Shown: piece by piece, positions 1-8,646 of the stretch
Numbering within the stretch: position 1 is the first letter of the stretch
How the letters are laid out: each line of letters starts with the position of its first letter
Assembly: GCA_948441955.1 (NCBI GenBank)
Contig: CAOJQZ010000008.1
Coordinates: 1-55,428, forward strand
Length of the DNA stretch: 55,428 nucleotides
Source of the DNA: an uncultured Lachnospiraceae bacterium
GTDB lineage: Bacteria > Bacillota > Clostridia > Lachnospirales > Lachnospiraceae
Direction of reading: 5' to 3'
Notes under the pieces: generated by a model
Databases searched by the model: none
The model's input: only the letters and a program-made list of their open reading frames with translations
What the model was told of the DNA's origin: nothing
Position numbers and translations under genes: made by a program

Positions 1-91
1 AAAAGCAAATGGTGTTTGCGATTATGAAATGAATGGTGTATACTTTATCTGCAAAGAAAGACAATATATGAAAAGTGAAATGGAGAATTAT

Positions 92-2020
92 ATGGCATTA
101 GAAGATTATGTAAAAGCCTACAGGCTTGGAAAAAAAGATTATCAGTACCGGATGCTCCACGGAATGCCGCCTACCGTGCAGGTTCTTGACGATATTCTTC
201 CGGGACGCGGAATGTATTCAGAAGTGCCGTTAGGCCTCGTCCAGATTCCGATTGACCAAATCGTGGGGACAAAGACAGGCGGAAGGAGCAGTGCATTTGC
301 CAGTAACTTTATGCCGATTTTAAGAGAGAATACAGAGTTTGCTTCCAAATGGGCAAGTCTTAGTACAAGTCATATAGAGGAGGGAATCCGGGAACCCATT
401 AAGGCTTATGAATATATGAATAAATTTTATGTTCTGGAGGGCAATAAGCGGGTCAGTGTCATGAAATATTTTGGCGTAGCAGCAGTTCCCGGTGTTGTGA
501 CAAGAATTGTCCCCAAGAAGACAGAAGAAAAGGAAAATAAAATCTATTATGAGTTTATGGATTTTTATGAGCTGTCCAAGGTAAACTATGTCTGGTTTTC
601 CGAGGAGGGAAGTTTTGCAAAGCTTCAGGAGGCCGTAGGAAAAGGAAAGGGAGAGGAATGGTCCGATGATGATAAGCTGACCTTCAGCTCTGTATATCGG
701 AGATTTTGTGCCGAATATACGCAGATTAATGAAGCCCAGAAGTCAGATGATGCGCTTAATATCCTGCCTGGAGACGCATTTTTGTCTTTTATTACTTTGT
801 ATGGGTATGAGGATATTTATGAAATGACGACAAAGGAGCTTAAGAATCTGATTTCTGACAGCTGGGAGGAGTTTAAGCTTTTGGAGAAACGAGAAGAATC
901 GGTGGATTTGAAGCTGGATCCGAATACAGAGAAAAAGCCGCTGCTAAATTTACTTCTTCCAACAGGAATGACGAAGCTTAAGATTGCATTTGTATATGCA
1001 AAGACGGTGTCCTCTTCAGCGTGGACTTATGCTCACGAGCTTGGAAGGCTTCATCTGGAACAGGCGTTTCCGGAGAAGGTCAGTACCATGTATTTTGATA
1101 ATGTGACAGAAGATACTGCAGAGGAGATTATTGAGGAGGCAATTCAGGAGGAATGTGATATTATTTTTACCACATCCCCGGCCTTTGTACAGGCAAGCGT
1201 GAAGGAGGCAATTGCGAATCCGAATGTCCGTATATTAAATTGTTCCTTAAACACATCCCATCGGTATATCCGCACCTATTATGCCCGTATGCATGAGGCA
1301 AAATTTTTGATGGGCGCTATCGCGGGAGCCATGGCGGAAAACAATAAGCTTGCCTATGTTGCGGATCTGCCGATTTACGGCTCCATTGCAAATATTAACG
1401 CGTTTGCGCTGGGAGCAAAGATGATTAATCCACGGGCAGAGGTGCATCTGGAGTGGTCCTCTTTAAAGGATCAGGATATTTACGAAAATATCCGAAGAAT
1501 TGGAGCGAGCTGTATTTCAGGAAAGGATATGGTGATTCCGGAGGATTCCTCCCGGTATTTCGGACTCTATACGCTGGAAAATGACTGGCCCAGAAGTCTG
1601 GCTATGCCGCTTTGGCATTGGGGGAAATTTTATGAGCGCCTTGTCCGCACGATTATGGACGGGACCTGGAAATATGATGATAAATCTTCGGAAAAGAAGG
1701 CTATTAATTACTGGTGGGGAATGTCCTCGGATGTTATTGATGTTATTTGCTCGAAGAATCTTCCTATCGGTACCAGACGTTTGGTAGAGCTTTTAAAAAA
1801 TACAATAAGCAGAGGAGAATTTAATCCATTTTCCGGTATTTTGTATTCCCAGGATGGAATCGTCCAGGGAGATCCAAACATGAGTCTTTCGCCGGAGCAG
1901 ATTGTGAAGATGGATTGGCTGGCTGAAAATGTTATCGGTTCCCTTCCAGAGGAATACGAGCTTCAGGAGCAGGCAAAGCCGGCAGTCCTGCAGCAGGGAG
2001 TAAAGAAAAAGGAAGGTTAA
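92..2020 (+). CDS. Cytoplasmic ParB-like / BMP-domain fusion protein
   Basis: A 642-aa protein. The start at 92 is chosen because a GGAG lies 6 bases upstream; an earlier in-frame ATG at 29 has no such site. The N-terminal third has the look of a ParB/sulfiredoxin-like fold: a 'VQIPIDQIVG' strand followed by 'LEGNKRVSVMKYFG', the position of the ParB nucleotide-binding motif. From about residue 300 the sequence resembles the BMP (basic membrane protein, PnrA-like) nucleoside-binding family, beginning 'LKIAFVYAKTVSSSAW' and including 'CDIIFTTSPAF'. Transported BMP proteins are lipoproteins with a signal peptide and cysteine; none is present here, so the protein should stay in the cytosol. No ABC transporter genes follow; the next gene, 8 bases downstream, is a phosphoesterase. 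Family assignment is good, function is unknown; a ligand-sensing role is inference. Confidence 0.8.
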   Translation: MALEDYVKAYRLGKKDYQYRMLHGMPPTVQVLDDILPGRGMYSEVPLGLVQIPIDQIVGTKTGGRSSAFASNFMPILRENTEFASKWASLSTSHIEEGIREPIKAYEYMNKFYVLEGNKRVSVMKYFGVAAVPGVVTRIVPKKTEEKENKIYYEFMDFYELSKVNYVWFSEEGSFAKLQEAVGKGKGEEWSDDDKLTFSSVYRRFCAEYTQINEAQKSDDALNILPGDAFLSFITLYGYEDIYEMTTKELKNLISDSWEEFKLLEKREESVDLKLDPNTEKKPLLNLLLPTGMTKLKIAFVYAKTVSSSAWTYAHELGRLHLEQAFPEKVSTMYFDNVTEDTAEEIIEEAIQEECDIIFTTSPAFVQASVKEAIANPNVRILNCSLNTSHRYIRTYYARMHEAKFLMGAIAGAMAENNKLAYVADLPIYGSIANINAFALGAKMINPRAEVHLEWSSLKDQDIYENIRRIGASCISGKDMVIPEDSSRYFGLYTLENDWPRSLAMPLWHWGKFYERLVRTIMDGTWKYDDKSSEKKAINYWWGMSSDVIDVICSKNLPIGTRRLVELLKNTISRGEFNPFSGILYSQDGIVQGDPNMSLSPEQIVKMDWLAENVIGSLPEEYELQEQAKPAVLQQGVKKKEG

Positions 2021-2028
2021 ATACATTT

Positions 2029-2646
2029 ATGAGGATACTTGCAATTGCAGACGAGGAGTCGGCCTACCTGTGGGATTACTTTGATAAGAGCAAGCTTAAG
2101 GGAGTTGACCTGATTATTTCCTGCGGAGATCTGGCGCCGGAGTATCTGTCGTTTTTAACGACGCTTACATCCATTCCGGTTCTGTATGTGCATGGAAACC
2201 ATGATGAGAAGTACGACAGAAATCCGCCTGAGGGCTGCATCTGTATTGACGACAGGGTGTATGTGCATAAGGGAGTACGGATTTTGGGACTGGGAGGTTC
2301 TATGCGTTACAGTTCCGGGAAATATCAGTATACGGAGTTTCAGATGCTTGCAAGAGTCAGAAGGCTTGCATTCCAGCTGTTCAGAAGGAGAGGCTTTGAT
2401 ATTCTAGTTGCACACGCGCCGGCATATCAGCTCAATGACGGCGAGGACCTTCCTCATCAGGGATTTAAGGCATTTCTTACCCTTATGGAAAAATATCATC
2501 CGAGATTTTTTCTTCACGGGCATGTGCATATGTCCTACGGCAGAAAGCATAAACGTTATGATAAATATGAGGAAACCCATGTGATAAATGCTTTTGAGAG
2601 ATGTATTTTTGAATATGAGGATGAGGATGTGGGGGAGCATTTGTAG
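2029..2646 (+). CDS. Small calcineurin-like metallophosphoesterase
   Basis: A 205-aa protein of the metallophosphoesterase superfamily. Visible metal motifs are 'ISCGDLAPEYL' (GD), 'VHGNHDEKYD' (GNHD) and 'LHGHVHMSYG' (GHxH). The usual first D-x-H motif is replaced by 'IADEES' near the N-terminus, so the first metal site is atypical. It starts only 8 bases after the BMP-fusion gene and is surely cotranscribed with it. The substrate cannot be read from the sequence; such proteins cleave phosphodiesters or phosphomonoesters. No signal peptide is seen, so it is cytosolic. Confidence 0.85.
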   Translation: MRILAIADEESAYLWDYFDKSKLKGVDLIISCGDLAPEYLSFLTTLTSIPVLYVHGNHDEKYDRNPPEGCICIDDRVYVHKGVRILGLGGSMRYSSGKYQYTEFQMLARVRRLAFQLFRRRGFDILVAHAPAYQLNDGEDLPHQGFKAFLTLMEKYHPRFFLHGHVHMSYGRKHKRYDKYEETHVINAFERCIFEYEDEDVGEHL

Positions 2647-2679
2647 GCACAAACATAGAAAAAAGCAGGAGGAACAGTT

Positions 2680-2982
2680 ATGAGTGATAATAAAGATTGC
2701 TGTCACAAGACAAAGGAACGTTCGACAAAGGAATTTAAGGACCTGTTGAACCGCCTGAACCGTGTGGAAGGCCAGATTCGTGGAATCAAAAGAATGCTTG
2801 AGGAGAATGCTTACTGTACAGATATACTGGTTCAGGTATCTGCTGCAAATGCCGCGCTTAACAGCTTTAACAAGGTTTTGCTTGCAGAGCATATCAGAAC
2901 CTGCGTGGCGGAAGATATCCGTAATGGCAAAGAGGATACAATTGATGAGCTTGTAGTTACTTTACAGAAATTAATGAAATAA
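2680..2982 (+). CDS. csoR: CsoR/RcnR-family metal- or sulfur-sensing repressor
   Basis: A 100-aa all-helical protein of the CsoR/FrmR/RcnR family (DUF156). The signature 'RLNRVEGQIRGIKRML' forms helix 1. The copper-type C-H-C ligand set is present as C46 ('YCTDIL'), H71 and C75 ('AEHIRTC'). An extra CCH cluster lies at residues 7-9. Family members are tetrameric DNA-binding repressors released by Cu(I), Ni, formaldehyde or persulfide. No copper exporter, chaperone or sulfurtransferase lies next to it, so the inducer is undetermined. A GGAGGAAC ribosome site precedes the ATG. The symbol reflects the ligand pattern, not proof of copper sensing. Confidence 0.85.
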   Translation: MSDNKDCCHKTKERSTKEFKDLLNRLNRVEGQIRGIKRMLEENAYCTDILVQVSAANAALNSFNKVLLAEHIRTCVAEDIRNGKEDTIDELVVTLQKLMK

Positions 2983-3055
2983 AAAGATTTCGGTTATATT
3001 TTTTCAGTATCTCCACTACAATTAATAACAATAGATATTATATGGAGAAATGAAA

Positions 3056-3478
3056 ATGAAACGGTTTTTAGCGTTATTTTTATGTGTTGTCTTATGGTCA
3101 GTGCCTGTCCTGGCGGTTGATACGGACAGTGAAAATCCAGACAGCATAGATGTATCCGCACCGTCAGCAGTTTTGATGGAGGCTTCTACCGGACAGATAA
3201 TTTATGAAAAGGACGCAGATTCGGCTAGGCCTCCTGCAAGTGTTACGAAGATAATGACACTTCTGCTTATTTTCGATGCCCTTGACGAAGGGAGAATTAC
3301 ACTGGAGGATGAAGTGACTACATCAGAATATGCGGCGTCCATGGGCGGCTCTCAGGTGTTTCTAGAGCCGGGAGAGGTGCAGACTGTAGACACAATGATA
3401 AAATGTATCTCTGTAGCGAGTGCAAACGACGCTTGTGTGTCGTTAAAAAAAGAAGACAAATATATACAGAGCACATAG
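3056..3478 (+). CDS. D-Ala-D-Ala carboxypeptidase, 5' part, split by mobile element
   Basis: The N-terminal part of a penicillin-binding-protein-type DD-carboxypeptidase (peptidase S11, DacF-like), which trims the terminal D-Ala of peptidoglycan stem peptides. The ATG at 3056 has GGAG 8 bases upstream; the ATG at 3050 is too close to it. Residues 1-20 are a signal peptide ending 'VPVLA'. The nucleophile motif SVTK (S62-K65) and 'SAND' (S122-x-N124) are present. Immediately after N124-D-A-C-V the frame runs into element DNA for about a dozen codons and stops, so the KTG motif and C-terminal domain are lost. The missing part lies at 8648-9445, in matching phase. The 140-aa product should be inactive. 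Excision of the element would restore a 388-aa enzyme. Confidence 0.9.
   Translation: MKRFLALFLCVVLWSVPVLAVDTDSENPDSIDVSAPSAVLMEASTGQIIYEKDADSARPPASVTKIMTLLLIFDALDEGRITLEDEVTTSEYAASMGGSQVFLEPGEVQTVDTMIKCISVASANDACVSLKKEDKYIQST
3424..3439 (+). repeat. Left attachment site core (attL)
   Basis: AAACGACGCTTGTGTG, the left copy of the 16-bp core. It differs from the right copy only at base 3433 (T here, C at 8656). To its left is dac coding sequence. To its right is element DNA starting TCGTTAAAAAAA, which pairs with the T-rich arm left of the right copy. Confidence 0.85.
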
Positions 3479-3480
3479 AA

Positions 3481-3513
3481 AGGCTGTCCCGAAAGAAAAT
3501 ACTGGGGCAGCCT
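3481..3513. terminator. Hairpin terminator at left end of element
   Basis: AGGCTGTCCC at 3481-3490 pairs with GGGGCAGCCT at 3504-3513, with one G-U pair, around a 13-base loop. It lies between the truncated dac stop and the end of the kinase gene. It could end transcription in either direction; a short T run follows on the minus strand, suiting the kinase transcript. Confidence 0.6.
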
Positions 3514-3554
3514 GTTTCGTGCATATATAAAGGATGAAAGGCACTAGAATAATT

Positions 3555-6500
3555 CTATCTATTATTGAGCCAGTAATTCATGCGTTCTTTCAGCTGAGGG
3601 ATGTTCAGCGGCTTGGCAATATGCCCATTCATACCTGCTTCCTGACTGGCAGCAATATCTTCCGCCGAAGCATTGGCAGACAAGGCAATAATCGGAATGG
3701 AAACAGCGTCGGCGCGGGGAAGCTTGCGGATGGCCCGTGTGGCGTCAAATCCGTTCATGACGGGCATCTGTATATCCATCAAAATCATGTCGTAGTAACC
3801 TTCCGGCATTTCGGCAAAACGCTGAAGTCCTTTTCGTCCGTCAGCAGCACACTCTACCATGGCATCCATTTCTCCTATCAGCTCCATGGCAATTTCCTGA
3901 TTCAGCTCGTTGTCTTCCACCAGAAGAATCCTGCAGCCTCTGAAAGAGATATTTGAAAGAAGATCACCAGTCACACAGGACAAATTCCTGGAAGAATCCG
4001 AAGAGTCCTGCAGCCTGAGGATTATGGTTACAATAACCTGGGTGCCTTGCCCGGGCCCGCTCTTTATATTGATGGTTCCACCCATCATGCGCGCAATATT
4101 CCGGGCAATGGTCAGGCCCAGACCGATACCGTCAATTTTATTGACATCAGGATCCTCTGCCCGGATAAACGGCTCAAAAGCATGCTGGATAAATTCGGGC
4201 GCCATACCGATTCCATTATCACTGAAAATAAAATTATAGGAGCTGCAGCCATGCTCCCGGGATTCATGTTCAGCGACCGATATTTCAAGAGTGCCGTCTG
4301 CCGGTGTATAATTGACAGAGTTTTCCAGGATGTTCAGAAACATCTGCTTAAGCCTTAGCTGGTCGCCGAGGACATCTTCATGTACTACCTGCAAAGGATG
4401 AGTGAGCAGATGAAGATTTTTTTTCTTTACATCGAAGAGAAGAGTGTCGGTAAGTTCCTGTATCAGGTCAGAAAGGCGGAAGGCTTCTGCATCCAGCTTA
4501 AAATTTCCAGATTCAATCTGGCTGATGTCCAGTACTTCGTTAAGTGTAGAAAGGAGCTGGTGACTGGAAAGAGATGCCTTCGCCAGGTAAGCCTTTACCC
4601 GTTCCGGTTCGTCTGCATGGTCTGCAGCAATTTTAATCATACCGATAATACCGTTCATCGGTGTGCGTACGTTGTGGCTCATGCAGGAGAGAAAGTTGCG
4701 TTTGGAAGCATTAGCCTGATCAGCAGCTTCGCAGGCAGCCTGAAGCGCCAGCTGTTCCCTCATCTCTTTTCGTTTACTTTCAGTGACATCCTGTGCCGCA
4801 TATACAATAGAACAGGCTTTGCCGTCTGCGCCGATTTGAGACATAACGGCAGTACTTCGTATCCAGCCGTATTCATCCGGGCCTGCAGCTGTTTTTTCAG
4901 GAAGCTTGCGGTATGCGAAGGTCACATAAGGATTTTTCCTGCTGAGAGTTTTTTTCAGATTTTTAATGCTCATGACCCGCAGATACTCCTCACGGTCGTC
5001 CGGATGAATAAACTTTTCAGCATAGGTTTTCAGGCCTGTTTCGTAATCAAGTTTGTTATCCAGAGCTTTTTTTACTTCTGGCAGATTCTGCGTTACACTG
5101 CGGAAGGTATCCTGTTCCAGATTTGCATAATAGGTTGCAAAAAACATGCCGCCAAGAGACCGGATAATATCAGCTTGTTCCTGTTGTGCTTTACGCCGGA
5201 TTTCCTCTTCCAGCTTTTCCCTGGTAACGTCCCGTCCCAGAATATTTACAGATATCCGATTGCCGCGGCGGGCATAGATTACATGCTGTTCAATCCAGCG
5301 CAAGGAATTTCCGGCAACACGGTACTGGCAAAGCTCTTCAGAATAATCCCGTGTATTTGCAGCCTTCTGATAAAGATGCTCCGGACTCATGATATCCTGA
5401 AAAATTCTGGTATCTTCCGGATGAACTGTGGATTCCAGCATATCATGAAAATATTGATGGTAGTTTCCGGAAAAAGTACTCTGCATTTCACTGTCCTCAT
5501 TGATCGCAACCTGCTCACACTGACCGTTCTCCAGATAAACAGTAGTCATAATGCTATAGCGGGATTTAAGTATTGCTGCAAGCTGCATATCCTTAAGCGT
5601 AAGTGTATGTTCCTGGCGGACTCGTTTATCAACATTCTGAAGTGCAAGAATTGTATAATTTTTTGTACTGTGGTTCTGGCCAAAATATGCAATAACAGCC
5701 ATATATCTGTATTCGCGGTCTTCTTCACCCCGCCACAGACAGAGCATATCGGTTTTTTCTATCGTGTTGTCTCTTGTCTGCCGCAATCCCTCCAGAGAGA
5801 AACTTCGGCAGAATTTCTCCCAATCGGCAGGATGTATCTGTTTGCTAAGACGGGAATTCATAATTTCGTTCCACTGAACAACCCAGGATTTCCAACCAGT
5901 ATGGGTATGTCCGTTTTCGCGGACAAGGTTTGCCTCTCCGGTATCAAGATCAATCCCATAGATACCGAAGTTCTGTTCGCCCAGAGTCCGGATGACTTCC
6001 TGGATACGAAGACTGGTATCATCCAGTTCCAGACTGTCATGCAGAATGTCGTGTACATCTTTGACGTACAGGAATACATATTGACTATCGGACAGCTCAG
6101 GGTCTGGTACGACTTCCATCAGATTCCAGCGGTAATCCTCGCCGGAGCGCCGGCGGTAACAGCAGCTTAAGGAATCATGTCCTGCTTCAAGGGCATTTTT
6201 CATATTTTCCGGACGGGTAAAGGATATGAAATTATTCATGTCATCGGGGTGTATGCCGCCATTGTAAATGAATTGGCCCAGCCAGCTTGAAAAGATATCT
6301 GTGCCGTATCCGAACATCTGATCTTTGGGACTTATCTTGACCACCTCGTACCGGTCCTGAGTAAGATTGACCCGTAGTATTTTATGATAGGTATTGCTGA
6401 TTGCCTGCGTATGAGGAGTTACTATGATGATAAAAGCCGGGATCGAGTTTTCCCATAAGGTTCTTACGGCAGTAATATCCACCATTTCACCAAAAGGGCT

Positions 6501-6728
6501 GCTGCAGCTTAGAGTACGATTTTCTTCTTTGTCTTCCATTGTCAGAAGAGGACAGCCGGCACAGGAATGACTGCCCAGCTTATGGCAGGGCATACCTTTC
6601 CGGACATGAGGGGAAGCTTCCCGAACACGTTTATTGTAGTGAAGAATCGTATGGTCGTCTTCTCGAATAATAAAGATTCCTGTGGAGGGTATTGCGTGTA
6701 AAATTTTTTCATAATCTCTTATATCCAT
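3555..6728 (-). CDS. Soluble multi-PAS hybrid sensor histidine kinase (element cargo)
   Basis: A 1,057-aa hybrid kinase. The start at 6728 has a GAAGGTGA ribosome site; upstream in-frame ATGs lie before the predicted promoter. Residues 1-105 form a PAS-like sensor with a cysteine cluster (C48, C56, C59). Four further PAS-type modules follow, with 'HPDD'-like motifs near residues 160, 300, 437 and 576. The HisKA domain has H685 in 'MSHNVRTPMN'; the HATPase shows an N box near 799, 'DNGIGM' at 837-842 and 'GIGLGL' near 867. The C-terminal receiver has E938/D939, phosphoacceptor D985 ('MDIQMP') and K1039. No membrane segment or signal peptide is visible, so it senses a cytosolic cue. No output domain is attached; an external partner must receive the phosphate. 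The residue after the phosphohistidine is N instead of the usual E or D. Confidence 0.92.
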   Translation of the reverse strand: MDIRDYEKILHAIPSTGIFIIREDDHTILHYNKRVREASPHVRKGMPCHKLGSHSCAGCPLLTMEDKEENRTLSCSSPFGEMVDITAVRTLWENSIPAFIIIVTPHTQAISNTYHKILRVNLTQDRYEVVKISPKDQMFGYGTDIFSSWLGQFIYNGGIHPDDMNNFISFTRPENMKNALEAGHDSLSCCYRRRSGEDYRWNLMEVVPDPELSDSQYVFLYVKDVHDILHDSLELDDTSLRIQEVIRTLGEQNFGIYGIDLDTGEANLVRENGHTHTGWKSWVVQWNEIMNSRLSKQIHPADWEKFCRSFSLEGLRQTRDNTIEKTDMLCLWRGEEDREYRYMAVIAYFGQNHSTKNYTILALQNVDKRVRQEHTLTLKDMQLAAILKSRYSIMTTVYLENGQCEQVAINEDSEMQSTFSGNYHQYFHDMLESTVHPEDTRIFQDIMSPEHLYQKAANTRDYSEELCQYRVAGNSLRWIEQHVIYARRGNRISVNILGRDVTREKLEEEIRRKAQQEQADIIRSLGGMFFATYYANLEQDTFRSVTQNLPEVKKALDNKLDYETGLKTYAEKFIHPDDREEYLRVMSIKNLKKTLSRKNPYVTFAYRKLPEKTAAGPDEYGWIRSTAVMSQIGADGKACSIVYAAQDVTESKRKEMREQLALQAACEAADQANASKRNFLSCMSHNVRTPMNGIIGMIKIAADHADEPERVKAYLAKASLSSHQLLSTLNEVLDISQIESGNFKLDAEAFRLSDLIQELTDTLLFDVKKKNLHLLTHPLQVVHEDVLGDQLRLKQMFLNILENSVNYTPADGTLEISVAEHESREHGCSSYNFIFSDNGIGMAPEFIQHAFEPFIRAEDPDVNKIDGIGLGLTIARNIARMMGGTINIKSGPGQGTQVIVTIILRLQDSSDSSRNLSCVTGDLLSNISFRGCRILLVEDNELNQEIAMELIGEMDAMVECAADGRKGLQRFAEMPEGYYDMILMDIQMPVMNGFDATRAIRKLPRADAVSIPIIALSANASAEDIAASQEAGMNGHIAKPLNIPQLKERMNYWLNNR

Positions 6729-6758
6729 AAGTTCACCTTCATTCTTAATCTGTTTTTT

Positions 6759-6787
6759 ATTGTACCATATTCTGGTGTATTTGTCAC
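6759..6787 (-). promoter_or_regulatory. Predicted sigma-A promoter of the element kinase
   Basis: Reading leftward, GTGACA (6787-6782), a 17-base spacer and TACAAT (6764-6759). Five of six bases match at each box. It starts transcription about 25 bases before the chosen kinase start at 6728 and supports that start. Confidence 0.65.
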
Positions 6788-6871
6788 AAAAGAAAATGGG
6801 AGTTAAACTGCTTTTGGATAAAAAGCCGGCCTGGGGCATAGAATAAAAAAAACGGAGTGTATTCTGCATCT

Positions 6872-7021
6872 ATGAACTTAGAAAAGCATGAAAAGAAAAA
6901 GGAAAAAAAGGAAGAGCTACTAAAAATCGAAAAAGTTATCTACGGAACAGAAGAACTCAGAGCATGTATGGAATCGGCTGTTATTCATGCCGCCGACGTA
7001 TTGTTTTCGGACATAAAATGA
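6872..7021 (+). CDS. 49-aa basic small protein, candidate recombination directionality factor
   Basis: An ORF of 50 codons beginning MNLEKHEKKKEKKEELL, lysine/glutamate-rich at the N-terminus, then 'VIYGTEELRACMESA' and ending 'DVLFSDIK'. A GGAG at 6854-6857 is 14 bases upstream, rather far. Its stop is followed after 17 bases by the recombinase start, so the two genes are likely cotranscribed. A TAGAAT box at 6839-6844 may serve both genes, though no good -35 box is seen. I do not recognise a family. Small charged proteins next to serine integrases are often directionality factors, but here that is inference from size and position only. It could also be a leader with no protein function. Confidence 0.55.
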   Translation: MNLEKHEKKKEKKEELLKIEKVIYGTEELRACMESAVIHAADVLFSDIK

Positions 7022-7038
7022 AGGGAATAGGAGTAATG

Positions 7039-8625
7039 ATGGAGCAAAAAAACAGGGCAGCGCTGTATCTTCGTTTATCCAAAGAGGACAAGGACAAATT
7101 AATTCAGGGAGATGACAGCGCAAGTATCCGAAATCAGAGACTTTTGTTAATAGATTATGCGCTTAAAAGAGACTATGAGATTGTAGGGATATATTCTGAT
7201 GATGATGAAAGCGGCCTTTTTGACACACGTCCGGAGTTTGAACGTATGCTGAGAGATGCACAGGCAGGGCGGTTTGATATTGTAATAGCCAAATCCCAGT
7301 CCAGATTTTCTCGGAATATAGAGCATGTGGAAAAATATCTGCATCATGATTTTCCGAATATGGGCATTCGTTTTATTGGGGTCGTGGACGGAGCGGATAC
7401 GTCAGATGCCGGAAACAAAAAATCGCGTCAGATTAACGGACTGGTAAATGAATGGTACTGTGAAGACCTGTCTGCGAATATTCGAAGCGCATTTAAGGCA
7501 AAGATGAAGAACGGCCAATATCTGGGAGCGTCCTGTCCTTACGGATATGTAAAAGATCCAAAGAATCATAATCATCTAATCATAGATGAATACGCTGCAG
7601 ATGTGGTGCGGAGAATTTACCGTCTTTATCTACAAGGGTACGGGAAAGCAAAAATAGGAAGAATCCTGACAGAACAGGGCATACTGATTCCTACGCTATA
7701 TAAGAGGGAAGTGCTTGGCATTCATTATCATAACTCTCATGAGCTGGCGACAACAAGGGCCTGGTCTTATCAGACAATACATACGATATTGAATAATGAA
7801 GTATATATAGGTAATATTGTTCAGAATAAATCTACGAATCTTTCTTATAAGGAAAAAAAGCATGTAAGACAGCCGGAGGATAGCTGGATTAGAGTTACAG
7901 GGGTGCATGAGGCAATCATTGATCCGAATACGTTTAAAAAGGCTCAGGAGAGACAGAAAATACGTACGAAAACAGTAAACACAGACAGCGGGACTGGGCT
8001 TTTCTCCGGAATTGTTTTCTGCGCGGACTGTAAGCATGCGATGGTGAGAGCATATGAACGCAGGGGACATCACAAATTTACAGGATATTGCTGCAAAACT
8101 TATAAAACCCAGGGAAGAAGAGTCTGTACAAGTCATGCCGTCAATTATGAGCAGCTAAAAAAAACGGTGTTATCCGCTGTCAAAAGCGAAGCCAGAAGGA
8201 TATTGACACCGGATGATATCAGGTGTTTGAGTAAAGTAAGGAATACAGGCGGCATAACGGAGAGCATTCAGACTCAGATTTGCCACATGGAAAAGGAGAC
8301 TGCCCGCAGAGAGATATACAAGAAAAGGACATATCTTAATTATATGGACGGGATTATTTCCAAAGAGGATTATTTGTCTTATATGGAGGAATTTAACTTG
8401 GACATCAGTAAATACAAGGGGCAGCTTGCATATTTACAAAAGCAGCTCATGGAGCAGAAGAAACAGAATGATAAATATGACATGTGGGCAGAGGATTTTA
8501 AAAATTATATAAACATAGATGAGCTTACAAGAGGGATTGTACTGGAGCTTATAGAAAAGATTGAGGTGAATGAGGATGGTTCCATTAATCTGTTTTACAA
8601 ATTCAGAAATTCCTGTACGGATTGA
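7039..8625 (+). CDS. Large serine recombinase (TndX/TnpX-like integrase)
   Basis: A 528-aa site-specific recombinase that cuts and rejoins att sites through a phosphoserine link. The start at 7039 has AGGAG 5 bases upstream; the tandem ATG at 7036 is too close. The resolvase domain (about 5-150) has the nucleophile S14 in 'YLRLSKED' and 'SASIRNQR', a pattern typical of clostridial TndX/TnpX. The recombinase domain spans about 155-290 ('NGQYLGASCPYGY'). A zinc ribbon follows (C328, C331, C351/C352, C363). A charged coiled coil runs from about 410 to 500, a segment that controls integration versus excision in this family. It should act on the 16-bp core sites at the element ends. The gene is full-length with no frameshift, so the enzyme looks active. 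Confidence 0.95.
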   Translation: MEQKNRAALYLRLSKEDKDKLIQGDDSASIRNQRLLLIDYALKRDYEIVGIYSDDDESGLFDTRPEFERMLRDAQAGRFDIVIAKSQSRFSRNIEHVEKYLHHDFPNMGIRFIGVVDGADTSDAGNKKSRQINGLVNEWYCEDLSANIRSAFKAKMKNGQYLGASCPYGYVKDPKNHNHLIIDEYAADVVRRIYRLYLQGYGKAKIGRILTEQGILIPTLYKREVLGIHYHNSHELATTRAWSYQTIHTILNNEVYIGNIVQNKSTNLSYKEKKHVRQPEDSWIRVTGVHEAIIDPNTFKKAQERQKIRTKTVNTDSGTGLFSGIVFCADCKHAMVRAYERRGHHKFTGYCCKTYKTQGRRVCTSHAVNYEQLKKTVLSAVKSEARRILTPDDIRCLSKVRNTGGITESIQTQICHMEKETARREIYKKRTYLNYMDGIISKEDYLSYMEEFNLDISKYKGQLAYLQKQLMEQKKQNDKYDMWAEDFKNYINIDELTRGIVLELIEKIEVNEDGSINLFYKFRNSCTD

Positions 8626-8646
8626 GAAGGAGCGTCTGTGTTTTTT

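Noticed and set aside
4380..6170. 596-codon open frame antisense to the element kinase
   Set aside because: It mirrors the kinase frame exactly; its translation is cysteine/isoleucine/phenylalanine-rich without any domain, and it has no ribosome site.
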